The notes beneath the pieces are model-generated. The model was not told the DNA's origin. It ran no database searches and was given only the letters and a program-made list of their open reading frames with translations. 64,000 nt of DNA from contig NC_084894.1 in assembly GCF_958979055.1 (NCBI RefSeq), positions 27,227,616-27,291,615 of the forward strand, given 5' to 3'. A program made the translations under genes and the position numbers. This document shows positions 1-13,019 of the stretch, piece by piece. How positions within the stretch are numbered: position 1 is the stretch's first letter; each line of letters opens with the position of its first letter. Origin of the DNA: Alnus glutinosa (taxonomy: Eukaryota; Streptophyta; Magnoliopsida; Fagales; Betulaceae).

Positions 1-393
1 TTTTAAAGAGGGAGGTCCCTGGGGGGCGCGTGTGCTCCACGCGCTGCCGCTGGAGACAGCGTTTTCCGATGCCGGTGATCTGGGTTGTTTTCTATTTGTT
101 GGGTTTTTGTGTTTTTTTTTTCTGACAGTTTGCTTCGTGCTTGTATTAATCCAGTCTTTAGTTGTATATCAGATTGTGTGACCGATTCCTTGTGCAAGTA
201 AAGGTTTATGTTAACGCATAGGCACTAGTCTGGTGATTGGGTTTGTTTAGTTTGCAACTGTCTGTAGTGAAACTCATGTTGGTTGTACACCCTTGGGGTG
301 GTGTTCTGTTCGCCGTTTTCGGTGTATTGTTTGTAATATGATTCCAGCAATGAAAGTTCTAACTTTCCTTCAAAAGAAAAAAAAAAAAAAAAA
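1..393 (+). mobile_element. 3' end of a LINE-like retroelement
   Basis: The sequence runs into an A-rich tail at about 369-393, with AATGAAAGTTC about 35 bases upstream. The GC-rich block at 12-50 (GGCGCGTGTGCT then CACGCGC) and the end motif both recur in the 1-kb element at 45966-47006, so both belong to one non-LTR family. The 5' part lies outside the window, and no reverse transcriptase can be seen here. Plus orientation is inferred from the A-tail. Confidence 0.55.
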
Positions 394-656
394 GTAAAAA
401 GATAAAGTTATTCTAAATTAAAAATATGAATCAAATCATTACAATTTTTTTTTTTTTGTTACCGTAAAAAAAATAAATAAATAAAAACCAAACTAGGTTC
501 GGGAAGTAACCCAGCTAAAGATGAGGGGCCGTCAGGACAACGGCTACAGAGCTAAGTGGAGTGGTAGGTTCTATTCCCACGTCGGTTAAGTGTTGTCTTA
601 AACATGCGCACATACTATACTCAAGTATTATAAAGTAGGTGTGTAATGCATATGAA

Positions 657-728
657 GTGGCTGTAGTTTAGTGGTAAGAATTCCACGTTGTGGCCGTGGA
701 GACCTGGGCTCGAATCCCAGCAGCCACA
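657..728 (+). tRNA. trnH-GUG: tRNA-His (GTG)
   Basis: A 72-nt cloverleaf. Acceptor stem 657-663 (GTGGCTG) pairs fully with 721-727 (CAGCCAC), and the discriminator is A728. Anticodon stem 683-687/695-699 encloses the seven-base loop 688-694 with anticodon GTG at 690-692. A box is TAGTTTAGTGG (664-674), B box is GGCTCGAATCC, and a Pol III stop T-run lies at 740-744. There is no intron. The extra G-1 of tRNA-His is normally added after transcription. All stems pair, so this looks functional. Confidence 0.97.
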
Positions 729-1362
729 CTCTTCCGTGCTTTTTAGTTTTTGTGCAAATGATTAAAAGGAGAAGTCTAATCCTGCGGGGCATCTTCAAGA
801 TGGTTCCACTTTGAAGCCCAATCCTGGTCTAACTGGCCTCTTTCATAACAATTGGCCCATTCTTTTAGCTTTTTGTCTACCTTGACTGAGTTCTGCACTA
901 TAGGCAGAGTAGACTTGGTGAAAAGCCCACATAGGAAAAATGCTTGGTTTGTTTGCTGCTAACACAGACACTTCATCTCTCGAAGTTTTGGGCAGAATAT
1001 TTAATTAAAATAAGCGATAAATTAAACAATCGTTCATCCCAAAAGCTTAATTAATATTCTAACATACTCTATGTCATAAATGATCGGATTTTGCATTGTG
1101 ATTCCCGGCAATGATTGATAAATGGAACCGATGATTTTCACACATGGAATATAAAAGAAGGAAATGATTTCCCAATTTTTATTAGAAACAGTTCATATAT
1201 ATTGATAGCACACTTCTAAACCATGTACTAGAAAATGTACAGCATTTTGATGACACAACCATCTTTAAAACACCATAAGAGTACTTTCTTAACAGTTAAA
1301 CATTATGTACTACTCCCTTTAAACAGCAGGGTTTAAAAAGACTCTGTTCTACATCAGGCATG
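729..1362. other. spacer and 3' UTR side of the asparagine synthetase gene
   Basis: AT-rich sequence without a coding frame. The part next to 1363 must hold the 3' UTR of the minus-strand synthetase gene. The polyadenylation site cannot be fixed by eye. Confidence 0.6.
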
Positions 1363-4300
1363 CTAGCTTTGGATTGCAACTCCTGGACTGCTAACCTCCA
1401 TCTTCAAAGGTACATTATCAATAATCTGTGGTATGCCAGTGCCAACAGATGGCACCTGCTCGTCATAAGCTGAAAGATGGACTCCTAAAGCAGCCCTGCC
1501 AGAAGGATCAAGATTGTTGGACCATGCAGCATCCCACTCAACAGCTTTAGCTGTGCTGCAGGCTACACTTGCTCCACCTGGGACACTCAGCCTGGCTGAG
1601 TTCTGCAAAACCAAATAGTTATGGACATAGCATAACCAAGTTAAATTCTCAATGTAATCCGCACAGATGAGGGAAAATTTCTGCAAAACCAAATAGTGAT
1701 GAAATAGCAAGCACCGAAGACCTTGACTCGGGTAACCACTTGACAAGGCGTCTAAGACCTGCCGGATTAGAATTCACAACAATTACTAGTCCGAATTACT
1801 AGTAATTAGGACAGATAATGTAAGAGACTCCATATAAGACCCACATGTCCGGGTAGGTAATCATACAGCCCAAAATTTACTTAGACAAGTAAATCTCATA
1901 TGGAGACTCACATAACCTAATCAAATTGCTAACAATTCGAGCTTGGTCAAGTAATTGTCGTAGATCCTTATCCGACCTTGTCTTGGGTAACCACTCGACA
2001 AGGCACCCAAGACCTTGCCTCGGGTAGCCAAGTCAAATTCTGAATGTAAGCCACACAAATGGGGGAGAATGTGCCTTGTCTGCTGGCTAAAGAATCACCT
2101 GGGGGAAAAAACGTTCAAAAATCATCCTGTAGTAGTAGGCTTCCTTTGTGGTGGGAGTGTTATGGGGGTAAATGTGTTCAGCATTGAGCATCATCTTGTT
2201 GGTCACCTGAGAGTATAAATTGAGCACTAATCATCACCCACGGCAAGCTTATAAGAAGTAACAGAAAGCAGGTAATATATAGATAATTACATGCAAAGCA
2301 GCATGGGCTTTGAGGCCATCAATCCAGCTATAGCCAACTCCATCACTGAATTGTTCTTTCTGCCTGTACAGAATGTGCTGCAGGGCATGGAAGAGGACAC
2401 GTTATCTATGTAGTTATACCATACAGATAATTAATTAAGGTGGAAACTTATTATTATATGCAATACCTTTGGCAGATAGGGATGCTCCTCATCATCGAAG
2501 GCCTTCCTCAGAATCCATTTCTCCATGCGCCCTTCTCCTGGTTTTATCTGAAATGGAATATTGAAAAGCATGGTGAAAAAACCAGTGTAATTTTGAAAAG
2601 CAAACCCGATTTGTTGAATGTCAATTCCATACCTTTTTCCACTCTGGATCAATAGCCATTGCAACATTAATGAATTCTTTGTCCAAAAAGGGGACTCGAG
2701 CTTCCAAGCCCCAAGCAGATGTTGATTTGTTTGCTCTAAGGCAGTCATACTGGTGGAGCGCCTTAATCTGCATACGAGAGTAGAACATCATACATATTAT
2801 CTCTAGTAATGCCAGCCTCTATATCAGAAATCTATGTGTAGAAAAAGATTGTAGCACCTTCCGGCATGTTTCACTGTGGAACTCTTCCTTATTGGGGGCC
2901 TTGTGGAAGTACAAATACCCACCAAAAATCTCATCAGAACCTTCACCAGAAATCACCATCTTCACCCCCAGCGATTTGATTTTACGTGACATAAGAAACA
3001 TAGGGGTGCTTGCTCTTATTGTCGTAACATCATATGTTTCAACATGGTATATAACTTCTTCTATGGCATCAATGCCATCCTGCAGTCACAATTCAAAGAC
3101 AAAAGTTTTACATTTTCTGGATATTTATTTAACAACTCCTAAGCTCCTAAGCTTAATATGCTAATTCTGTATTGATACCTGAACGGTGAAGTGAAATTCA
3201 TGATGAACTGTACCCAAATAATCTGCAACTTCTTTTGCAGCCTTCAGATCTGGTGAACCCTGCTCACTCAGGACATACTAGTTTTCAAAATCGCGATTTT
3301 TTAAAAATAAAAGTTCAACCAATACATTTTCTACAATTTAGTTTAAAAACGCACTTCATAACGAAAATTTATAACTCACCTCTAGCCCCACACAAAAAGA
3401 ATGGAGTTGTGCTCCCCATTGCTTGGCAGCCTTTGTGCCAGCCAAGTACCGCGCCGTGATAGAGGCAACCAACGACGAATCAAGGCCGCCGGACAGCAGA
3501 ACACCGAAAGGCACATCGGTCATCAGCCGTTTGATCACAGCCTGCACATATTAAACCAAGAACTTGAGTCAAAGATACAAAATTTCCCACTGTCTTTTAG
3601 CTTTTCATAACTGAAATCTTGAACCTTACGTTTTCAAAAGCATGTCTTAGCACAAGAGGATCATATGGGGTTGATGGAATAGCCTCAGAGAACCAAAGAG
3701 GATTATACCAACGCCTTAGTCCACCTTCTTTGCTCGAGTACAAGTGACCAGGTGGAAAGGACTCGAAATGTTCACAGTCATCGTTCAATCCTTTAAGCTC
3801 TGATGATATCCAAATAGAGCCTGAGTATAGACAGAATAAGGTTAAGCTCCGATGATATCCAAACAGAGCCTGGGTTTTTAAATAGCAGGAAACAACTTTA
3901 AAGGCTAAACTGACAAAAAACAGGATTCTAAACATTACCATCAAGACCCCATCCAATATAAAGGGAAGTGATCCCAATAGCATCACGGGCGACAATGAAG
4001 CTGTTGTCACGGGTATCCAGCAGCACAAAAGAAAACATGCCGTCCAACATGTCCACAAAATTTTCCCCATACTCCTCGTACTAAACAGAGAGATTAATTA
4101 AGGAAGACTTGTTAATATATGGTTGAACAAGAACTATGAATTAGTAACAAAGATGTGCTAAGGCGACCCACCAGGTGAGCAATAACATCACAATCACTGC
4201 CAGTTCGAAACTTGTGATTCGGCAAACTCTTCCTCAGTTCTTCATGGTTGTAAATCTCTCCATTGACCTGATGTTCAACACAAAACTCTCCATCAATTTT

Positions 4301-5203
4301 GCAAATCCAACAACAACCAAAAAAACTATTTGATCGATGATTGAATATCATAAAAGTCTTAGAAATATGGCCTACCGTTACGACAATCGCCTTGTCCTCA
4401 TTGAAGAGAGGTTGATCACCGGAAGCAGGATCAATAATTGCTAGCCGTTGATGAGCCAAATAAAAATCTCCGTGTTGGTAGAGACCACTCCAGTCTGGAC
4501 CACGGTGCTTCAATCTATAAACATCAAAAACCGATGACGTTTCAAACTGCAGTTTCTTGGTTCGTCGTACCATTTTTCACCAAAGTCACCATTAATCATG
4601 GACCCACATCCCACAGGCTTAACATGATTAAATGCTTATCCCAATGAATATTTAAATATTATTTATTATATTATAGGTGCCCGATATCACAAAAACGTTA
4701 TGGAGTACGAAATTTGCTCATTCAAATGAATGAAACTGGATTATTACCTCGCACTATTTCACTGCATAATGATGTAATAAATATCCAACTTCTTCCCCCA
4801 TATAACACCAATATTTTATGTTTCTCCACATATATATCAGAAAATGACAAAGAAATTCAAGGGAGTTTGCCTAAGAAAATGGAACTCTATCTCAATACCA
4901 AGCAAAGTCTTGCGTCAAAGAAACAAAATAATAAACACTTTTATATACAAACAACCTTCACATATTTCTCTGGATATCGTTAAATCTCTAAAAATTGGTA
5001 GGAAAAACCAACAGCTTTTCTGTTATGTTTATCTCATAAGAACCAATATTAATGTAGAAATGATAAGACCAAAAAAAAAAAAAAAAAAAAGACACAAAGA
5101 GACAGTTAAGGAATATAATTTACCTGCGGGAAAGCTCAAGCACGCGAACCCTTTTGGCCTGAGAGTCATCGGAGCAGCCAAGAACAGCAAGAATTCCACA
5201 CAT
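1363..5203 (-). CDS. ASN1: asparagine synthetase (glutamine-hydrolysing), ASN1-like, complete
   Basis: Makes asparagine from aspartate, glutamine and ATP, the main nitrogen transport route in plants. Thirteen coding exons on the minus strand: 5203-5124, 4514-4376, 4267-4172, 4080-3939, 3820-3630, 3541-3380, 3259-3179, 3079-2858, 2767-2633, 2547-2467, 2377-2291, 2206-2099, 1602-1363. All introns are GT-AG and phases agree, giving 587 aa, the usual plant length. MCGI at the N-terminus fixes the start, because Cys2 is the glutaminase nucleophile after Met removal. The class II amidotransferase domain fills roughly the first third. The synthetase domain shows SGGLDSS (233-239, ATP pyrophosphatase loop) and GEGSDE (342-347). 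The C-terminus GVAIQS resembles class I, dark/sugar-starvation-induced ASN1 as I recall it. The gene looks intact. Intron 4 holds a copied piece of exon 5 and intron 12 is repeat-rich (see findings). Confidence 0.97.
1603..2098 (-). repeat. repeat-rich intron 12 of asparagine synthetase
   Basis: Two diverged segments occur twice: 1633-1678 matches 2029-2075, and 1719-1762 matches 1975-2018 (both around GGGTAACCACT.GACAAGGC). An 18-base direct repeat (TTCTGCAAAACCAAATAG) lies at 1601-1618 and 1679-1696, the first spanning the exon 13 acceptor. Short inverted arms GACTCCATAT/ATATGGAGTC lie near 1830 and 1900. The origin is unknown. Confidence 0.5.
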
Positions 5204-5421
5204 TCTGATCCACGGAATCCAGAAACCCAGAACAGTATTTTTTGCTAATGAACAGAAACAAACAAGATGAACAACAAGCTTGGTTCTTTTACCACGATTT
5301 TTGGAGAGAGAAAAAAAAGGTCTGAAAACAGAGAAAGAGAAACACTGGCGGTGGAGTTTAACGAGGAGGGAACAACACGTATTATGGTTGAAGGTGTAAG
5401 TTCTCCGCATCCCGAGCCACG

Positions 5422-5429
5422 TATTTATA
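5422..5429 (-). promoter_or_regulatory. TATA box of the asparagine synthetase gene
   Basis: On the minus strand this reads TATAAATA, about 220 bases upstream of the ATG at 5203. Transcription would start near 5395, giving a 5' UTR of roughly 190 nt. In-frame ATGs further upstream, around 5410 and beyond, would then lie outside the mRNA. Confidence 0.6.
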
Positions 5430-5535
5430 ATGCAGGAGCTCGGGAAGACAGAGCGAAACGACACCGTTTAAACTTTTTTTGGCTTAGGAGTTTCCTCTGG
5501 GACCCCACTAGTCCTTTTCATTCACACGTTGCTGA

Positions 5536-5761
5536 CACGTGTTAGTTGTTTATTCATTCAAAATTCCTTTTTTTTTTTTTTTTTGGAAGTTCAAAGTTTT
5601 ATCCTTTTGGGAGGAGAGTCTTTGAGCTGAGTCAGCATTGCTCTCTTTAATCTGACTAAAAATGTCACAATTATTACTTTTTTTTTTTTTTTTTTGTGAG
5701 TCAATTATTACTTTATTACAGCAAAATATGGTCGTACGCACAATTTTCAACCATCCACGTG
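5536..5761 (-). promoter_or_regulatory. pair of G-boxes upstream of asparagine synthetase
   Basis: Palindromic CACGTG cores at 5536-5541 (in ACACGTGT) and 5756-5761 (in CCACGTGT), about 110 and 330 bases upstream of the TATA box. G-boxes bind bZIP and bHLH factors. ASN1 genes are known targets of group S1 bZIPs in energy starvation, so the sites fit, but binding here is inferred. Confidence 0.45.
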
Positions 5762-6878
5762 TTGGTTAGTAGGACAGTGGGGCCTCAGATTTTCTCGAGT
5801 TTCTGACGTGGCTGATCGGCGACTTTTAGCCCCTCAATTGGTAAAAACCCAATACAGATATATATATATAATAATTTTTACATTATGTTTTTATTATTTT
5901 TTATACAATAATATATGATTGATGATTGGTCAAACAATTAGCTAACCTGTAACATGTTAATTATAAAGGAGTGATGTCACGGGTTACTATAAATTATAAT
6001 TCTCTTTTAAATTGACAGGACAGTACGTGACATTTATCATATTTGTATGATTTTTATTAGGTTAACTATTAAAATATAAATTGTTCCACAAATTTGGAAA
6101 ATTTATATAATAGCTCAAGCAGTTTTATACTCCAATTAAGCTAAGTGAAAAACAAATAAGAACAAGAACAAAAGAGTGATGTGATCATCGTTTATTTGAT
6201 GTGAAGTGAAGAGTCACTTCCTAGGAAAAACAAGTTTTCGTAAATGATTAATCCTCTCTTTTTGTTGTATTCTAAAAGGGAAATGATATTTTGTCATTTC
6301 AAAGGATAAAATTATTTATACAATTATTTATTTTTTTAATTTTTTTAAAAGAAAACATAAAATTAGATTCCAACTCATTTACATAATTTTGTAATTTTTT
6401 GTTTAATAAAAATTATATCTAAATAAAAGTCAATAATTATGTCATGGGATGACAATGACAACATATCACATCTCTTTCTAAAAATATCAACTCGATGGAA
6501 TTGTGAAATTGCAGCACTTTGCCTTTGAATAAGGTGGATAATGGAGGATATAATGATTCGAAATTCCTTTTTTTCCTCCCTGCCCAGAAGATGGGTGATT
6601 AAATATAGGTATTTATAAATGTGTTAAGAATATATGTCAATTTAATAAATTGAAGAAAAAAAAAAAAAAAAACTCGAATTCAATTTGAAAGAAAATTTTA
6701 TCCTTATCCAGTTAGATTTTACAAATTTAATGGTATATGTGTTGCCACCTCGTGAATATATTACCATATCTTTTAAAATTTTTAAATAACGTAACATCAT
6801 GTACACCATTAAAAACAACCCAACAAAATCTAAACCATAAAATTGTTCCTTTCTATTTTAAGGGAAATGGATAACATC

Positions 6879-7236
6879 ACCACCGAAAAACAAGTTTCCG
6901 CCCCCCGCCCCCGGCCCCCTCCCCTTTTTTTTTTGGGTTCCTTTCTTGGGGTCATTTGCCAAGAGTCAATTTATCCATATTTTCGGCCACATACAAGCTT
7001 TGAGAGTTCAACTCGAGGCAAAGATAGAAGATAGGGTTCTGTTGATAGATACATCAGTAGTTCACCACCGAAAGACAAGTTTTTTCCCTCCCCCTTTTTA
7101 TTTTTTGGTCCCTTCTTGGGGTCATTTGCCAAGAGTTAATTTATCCATATTTTCGGCCACATACAAGCTTCGAGAATTCAACTCGAGGCAAAGATACAAC
7201 ATAGGGTTCTGTACGTTGATAGATACATCAGTAGTT
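6879..7236. repeat. 195-bp tandem duplication
   Basis: Two head-to-tail copies, 6879-7073 and 7074-7236, both starting ACCACCGAAA.ACAAG and ending GATAGATACATCAGTAGTT. They differ mainly in the C/T-rich stretch. No coding role is seen. Confidence 0.8.
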
Positions 7237-8522
7237 ATTTCTGTTTAAAATAGTCTAATTTCACATGTGTGGTGAAGTGTACTTTGAATATTAATTTAAA
7301 TAATTATTTTTTTTATTAGCTTAAATTTTCAAGATAAGTAATAATTTAACAATTTGTTTGTGTTACGTGAATGATTTATCAAACACGGAACATGATAAAT
7401 TGCTAGGTTCCGAAGAAATCAAGACCTTGGATTCTAAGCTAGGAAACCTACACATTTTCAAACACAAAGTTTATGATTGATTCTACTTATCTTTATTAAT
7501 AAATTCATCTCTTTAAATAGAGAAAGATAACATGCGCAGAGTTGATCAAGTTTCACGACTCGAAAAACAACTTCTATCATAACTCGATTAAATAGAGATA
7601 AACATCCACTCGAACTAAATTTCTATAAGTGATAACGTAAATATCGAGATAACTCCTAGATGGAAATAAACTCCTGATGAGATATCAACTCCTACGATCA
7701 AATGACTCCTAATACAATAAACTATTTGGAAATAACTACTACAAAGAACAATATATAGGAATCTACAACTAAATGACTTATGCGCTATAAATAATTAAAA
7801 GAGTAACTTAGATAAATAACTATAACTATTTTTATTTAATTAAACTGCTTATACTTAGAAGAGAGTTGTGAGAGGGATTGGCAACTTCACCAAAATTTCA
7901 ATTTTTTACTTTTAACTGATGTGTCAAGTAATTATTGGTGGGCATAAACCCACTGTTTTCTACCTACCGTGTAGAAGGGGCTCTCTACGGAAAATTCAGC
8001 TATCATATCTCATATCTCTTATTTGTATTAGAATAATGGTAGATTGATGTGGACCATGTGGCACTACCTATAAACTTTTAGATGAACTTTTATTAAAATC
8101 AAAAAAATCAAAGACTTATGGGCACCGATAAGCTACTTTTTAAGGTAGAGATAAAGTTAATTATTTAATTTATATTATAACACTTTATTTCACGTGTGGG
8201 ATTAAATTCTCTCTTAATAGGTGCAACCCAATACATAAAATATGTAATTGAAATGAGAGATGAATAACGAAGACAGCGTTCAAACTCATGACCTCTGCTC
8301 TACTACCATGTTAAATCAATACTTAACTCGAAAGGTTAAGCTGATAAAAAGAGATAAATTTAATTATTTAATTTATATTCTAACAGTCTAATTTCAGTCA
8401 TTATCCAAAGAAGTATCATTTTTATAGGAGATCGTGTTTCTAATTATATCTTCCTCATTTATATATAAGGTAATTCACACTAGTCCAACTATAAAAATAG
8501 GTTAACTGTTTCAATCAATGAA

Positions 8523-8672
8523 AAAGGCTCTACACTAAAGGACACAAGCATATTATTTCCTTCCTGCTGTTTTGGGGGCCAAAAGAAAGGCTCTACACTA
8601 AAGGACACAAGCATATTATTTCCTTCCTACTGTTTTGGTGCCAAAAGAAAGGCTCTGCTCTAAAGGACACAA
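8523..8672. repeat. 63-bp tandem repeat, about 2.4 copies
   Basis: Units start at 8523, 8586 and 8648 with AAAGGCTCT then CTAAAGGACACAA. The first two are nearly identical and the third is partial. Non-coding. Confidence 0.8.
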
Positions 8673-8801
8673 TGACCTCCTCATATTACCCTTGCCTCCA
8701 ATTATTGGCATACCTACTAGTGATATCAACCCCTTGCCACTAGCTAGTGTAGGGGTCTTGTGTGTCAAACTCCAATAACTTTTAGGTGGGAACGGTTAAA
8801 A

Positions 8802-8871
8802 TGTTAATTAAATTATTAAATTAATTATTTTTTTATAAGGTTAAACTTTTGGGATAATTCGTAATTTAACA
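8802..8871 (+). mobile_element. LTR-end-like fossil (TRIM-like), with related pieces nearby
   Basis: A ~70-bp TG...CA segment ending TTTAACA is followed by AGTATCAGAG, which resembles the tRNA-Met primer site context of plant LTR elements. Related worn pieces lie near 7275-7350, 9730-9808 and 13370-13448. All are old, short and broken. Confidence 0.35.
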
Positions 8872-11800
8872 AGTATCAGAGTATATGTCAATTGTCATGA
8901 ATTTGAACCCGGTCTCTATCATTCACCTCATATTTAAAGACCAAATATTATTTTTTTATTTTTAAAATATTTTACATGTTGAGCCAACAAATAGAATATT
9001 GATTAAAAGATTAAATTAATCATTTCTTATCAGATTAAGCTTTTGGCCAACAAATAAAAAAAAAAAAAACAAAAATGTGCAATTTTGTACTTTTGTGACT
9101 TTTAGATGGCACTTAGAGCTTCTTTTACATAGATGGTGAAAAGGCATTTGAAATTTGAAAATTTGTTGCTTAATTTATTTATTTATTTACAATTAAGATA
9201 TTATTACGTGAATTTACTATCCCAAACATTTTCCACATATTTCTTTTCTATCTTGCCTTACAATTTCTGACTCCAATATTACAAAACTTTGGCATATACG
9301 ATGAGATATATTCTTCCGAGGTATATATGTATATTATCGAGAAGTGGTGGCTGCACATGGGTCGAGCATATATTATGCGTTGTTTTGTTGGGTGATTAAA
9401 ATATTAAATTAAAAATAAATATATTAAACAGCATGTTTCATAAGCTTTATTCTTCACTATAAACAACTAATCAAAATGCATTTTATATATATTAGATAAT
9501 ATATACATCAAACATGACGACAAAGGTGATGCTAATAAAGCTAATAATGCACTCTGGTAATTGTTACCCTAACTTCCAACACTGCCAGCAAAGAAGATAT
9601 GGGCACCCCACATGTGACCTATCCATGAGGCATGCAAATAATTGGGCTATAACATAATCGCCTAATCTTAGAAGCTAGGGGGAACGGTTTGAGTACGTAA
9701 GAATTAATAAAAAATAAAAAATAAAAAAAGTTAAAATATTAATTTAAATTTATCTTTTTTTGTATTATTAACTTATATTAAAACTTTTAAGATAAGTGAT
9801 AGGTTAATCAAATCCTAAAAATCTCCTCGCCCTGGCCTGCAAGTGAATCACCATAAAGATTCCCACCAAAAAAGAAGGTACATAAAAGATAAGATTAAAA
9901 ACTTAAAAGAAATGAAAAATCGGATAATTTGCCTGCTGATCAAGGCCATTACCATCGAGTGGTGGGGATTGGAGAGGAAGCCTTATCTTTGTCCACGGTT
10001 ATTGACAAAGTAGAGGGTATCAGAGATGCATGGCAGAGGTTGAGTGGATGGACCACATTGTCAGACATATCATGCATATGTGTTCGGCTAAGCATGACAG
10101 CAGTCAGCAGGTCCAGAAGCATGCATGTCCAGATGTCCTGGTCGTGGGTAATGTATGTATAAATTATAGTTGTACGTTTTTTTTTTTATGAATAAATTAT
10201 AGTTGTGCTTTGTTGAAAGAAAAAGCTTGTAAGTTGTAACTCGGCAGCTGTGAAAAAAACAATTTGGTACGTAGTACGTACCCTGACTACCGTCCCTCCT
10301 CCCTAGTTTTGTGTATAATGGAGGTGCCACGTGCTTGACTCTCTATAATGTAAAAATAATAGGCCTCCTGAAAATCACTTCTCATATAAATTATTTCAAC
10401 TTTATATCACATCAATTTTAATTTTTAATCATTAAAAAATAAAACACAAGGAGAGGGGAAAGTAAGGAAGTCTACATAAATGAAAGACTGAGCCCGACAG
10501 ATCCAGTGATTAATTTTATTTTTTATTTTTTAAAAAAAAGGACGACAAGAAAATGATATGAAAATACTAAACAACATTTGTCAATTCTGAATGGCACAGG
10601 GTCTCTCATAAAAGGATGAAAAGCTTGGCCCTAACCCAAAAGGGAATAAAAATAGAAATTATTTATTTTATGGTCAAAATTTTGTTTTGTTGTATTTAAT
10701 AATGTACATGGCATCATTTAAAAAAATTAAATGGTGTGGCACTATATACCTTTAAATTTATGAAATTTAATCTAATAACCATGAAATAGATCATTTTCAT
10801 TCCACCTAATCTGTCTAAATATTGCGGTCAACCTCGAGCATAGTAAAATCTTATGAGATTCTATGTCAACTTATAAATTAACTTCGTCCAAAATTATTCA
10901 AAAGAGATCGAATCTCATCCAATAAAACTATACTTATGTGATGGATGATGTGAGACATGCATGTATATAATTTTGAGTTATCAATAGATTTACATCTTTA
11001 ATTATGAATAGATTTATGTTTCTTTTTTTGGCATGATTAGGCATGCTTAATTATGTCACATGTGGAGCAAGTTCAACCGGTAATAGAATATATATATATA
11101 TATTTTGGTGGAATTTAGAAGGAATCCATTTGGGCTTAAGATATAATTTATAAATGTTTTGGAGATTCCTTTCTTGTAAGATGTCATTCACGTACTGTTT
11201 TTCTTGGATGGAAATTTGGACACCATGTACCTAAAAGAAACATAATTAAGGGATTTATCTAAATTATCATTTATTTTAAAATTTAATTAGTTAATTAATA
11301 CTTTAACAATTTTATTCAAGTGTGGCTCAAACTCCTGTCAACAAGTCAAAATCCAAAACACATGAAATATTTACTTTGATGAAAGTAAACTTTAAAGTTA
11401 AGATTCAAACCTTAAATCACCATAAATTATTAAAAAATAATAATAATAATAATAAATTATTTAATTAATATTTTACCTCTCCGGTTTAGCTTTTTTAATC
11501 CCTAACATTATTGGATGTAGGAAAAAAAAAAATTAACATTGTTGACTTACCTATAATCATAGTCTAAGTCATTAAAATTGTTTATTTCCAATTTCACGTT
11601 GTTCATACAAACGTTGTCTTATGCTGCAAAAGTCAGGTCTCCCTATGTATGGCAGGGGAAACTAATTGGCTGGTTGAAAATAGCTTTAAGAAAAATTAAA
11701 GTCCCTATAATTGACTTTGGCAATCCCTAAGAACCTCTCCCATCTCTAAGATTAGATTAGATTAGATTAGATTAATGGATTATGAAGTACCCCAATAACT

Positions 11801-13019
11801 CAATAAGCTTTGTACAATACCAGAATAGTAGATACACCAACACCTACACCTAATCTTTAGCCAAAGTTCAAACCCTGCATTAATAAGAGTCTGGAAAGAG
11901 TTTTTCACCATCCATTTAGAAAATCATATCATGCACAAGAGAAATGTTAGACACGGTATTTTTATTTCATTTTGTTGATACGGGACTATCAATCAGTTCA
12001 TGTTAAAATAAAAATTAAAAATCAAAAACTGATTAGCAATGTTACATCGACAAAGTAAAATAAAAATGTTGTATGTAGCATTAATTATTCGTGACACAAA
12101 TGCTCCTTGCCATGCCTTCCCCTATTAATCCAACCCAACAATTCAAAAATAAAAATTATTGCCCATAGCGAATCACTCTATTGTAATGGCAAGGAAAGTC
12201 ATTATCATATGTAACACAAATAAATCAAGTCAATAAGTTCAAAATTTAGCCCTGGGAGACACTTCCAAATGGTGGACATAAGTTTCAAAGAGTATTCATA
12301 TCTGTCTCAACAAATTTGCTTTCCATTTTAATTAAAAAAATTATATTTTTCTATTAATTTTAGTTATCAACTTTTTCAAAGCACCTACATCCTGTTCTCT
12401 ATTTTAGTTACACGATTACTCTCACTATTCCATTTAAATATTATTCTTCAAAGATTTCTTTATTCTTTGTTGAGACGAGTGAGAATGTTAGAAATTAAAA
12501 AAAAAAAAAAATGCTTTGCTTTTATATTTGATGGGCACTCTAAGCAACTAACCAAATGTTTCTTCAAATTGCTTAACCGGATGCAGCTCCTTTCATTCTC
12601 ATTTTTTAGCATCCGATGTCTAGTCAAAATAACATTTAGCTAGCTGAATGGGTATGCTCTAGGGCGAAACTATCTCGAAATTTTTATATTCTCTTTCTCT
12701 CACCGCTTCTGCTATTATCTTACATTTTATATTTTATTATAAAAAATTATACATAATTATACATAATTAAACTTGAAATTTCCTTTAATGTAATCAGCAG
12801 CTTGTTTTATCACTTATTTAGGTCCCTTTCTCACTGACTTGGCTATCTCATGTGATATATATATCACAGAAAACTCAGTAGTTAAAAGTGGCACTCTCAA
12901 TCTCTACCAGTCGTCTATTTTATCACAATCTGTAGCTGCACAAGATGATGTGCAACAGTGGAGAATGGAGATGAGAAAAATTCGTGTAAGAAATATGTGG
13001 CTTTAATGGAAAGAGACTG

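Noticed and set aside
500-600. Possible second tRNA (GGTTCTATTCC resembles a B box; GCCGT/ACGGC hairpin)
   Set aside because: No acceptor stem or anticodon arm can be formed around it.
11745-11775. GATTA repeats as an interstitial telomere
   Set aside because: The unit is not TTTAGGG; it is a short simple repeat.
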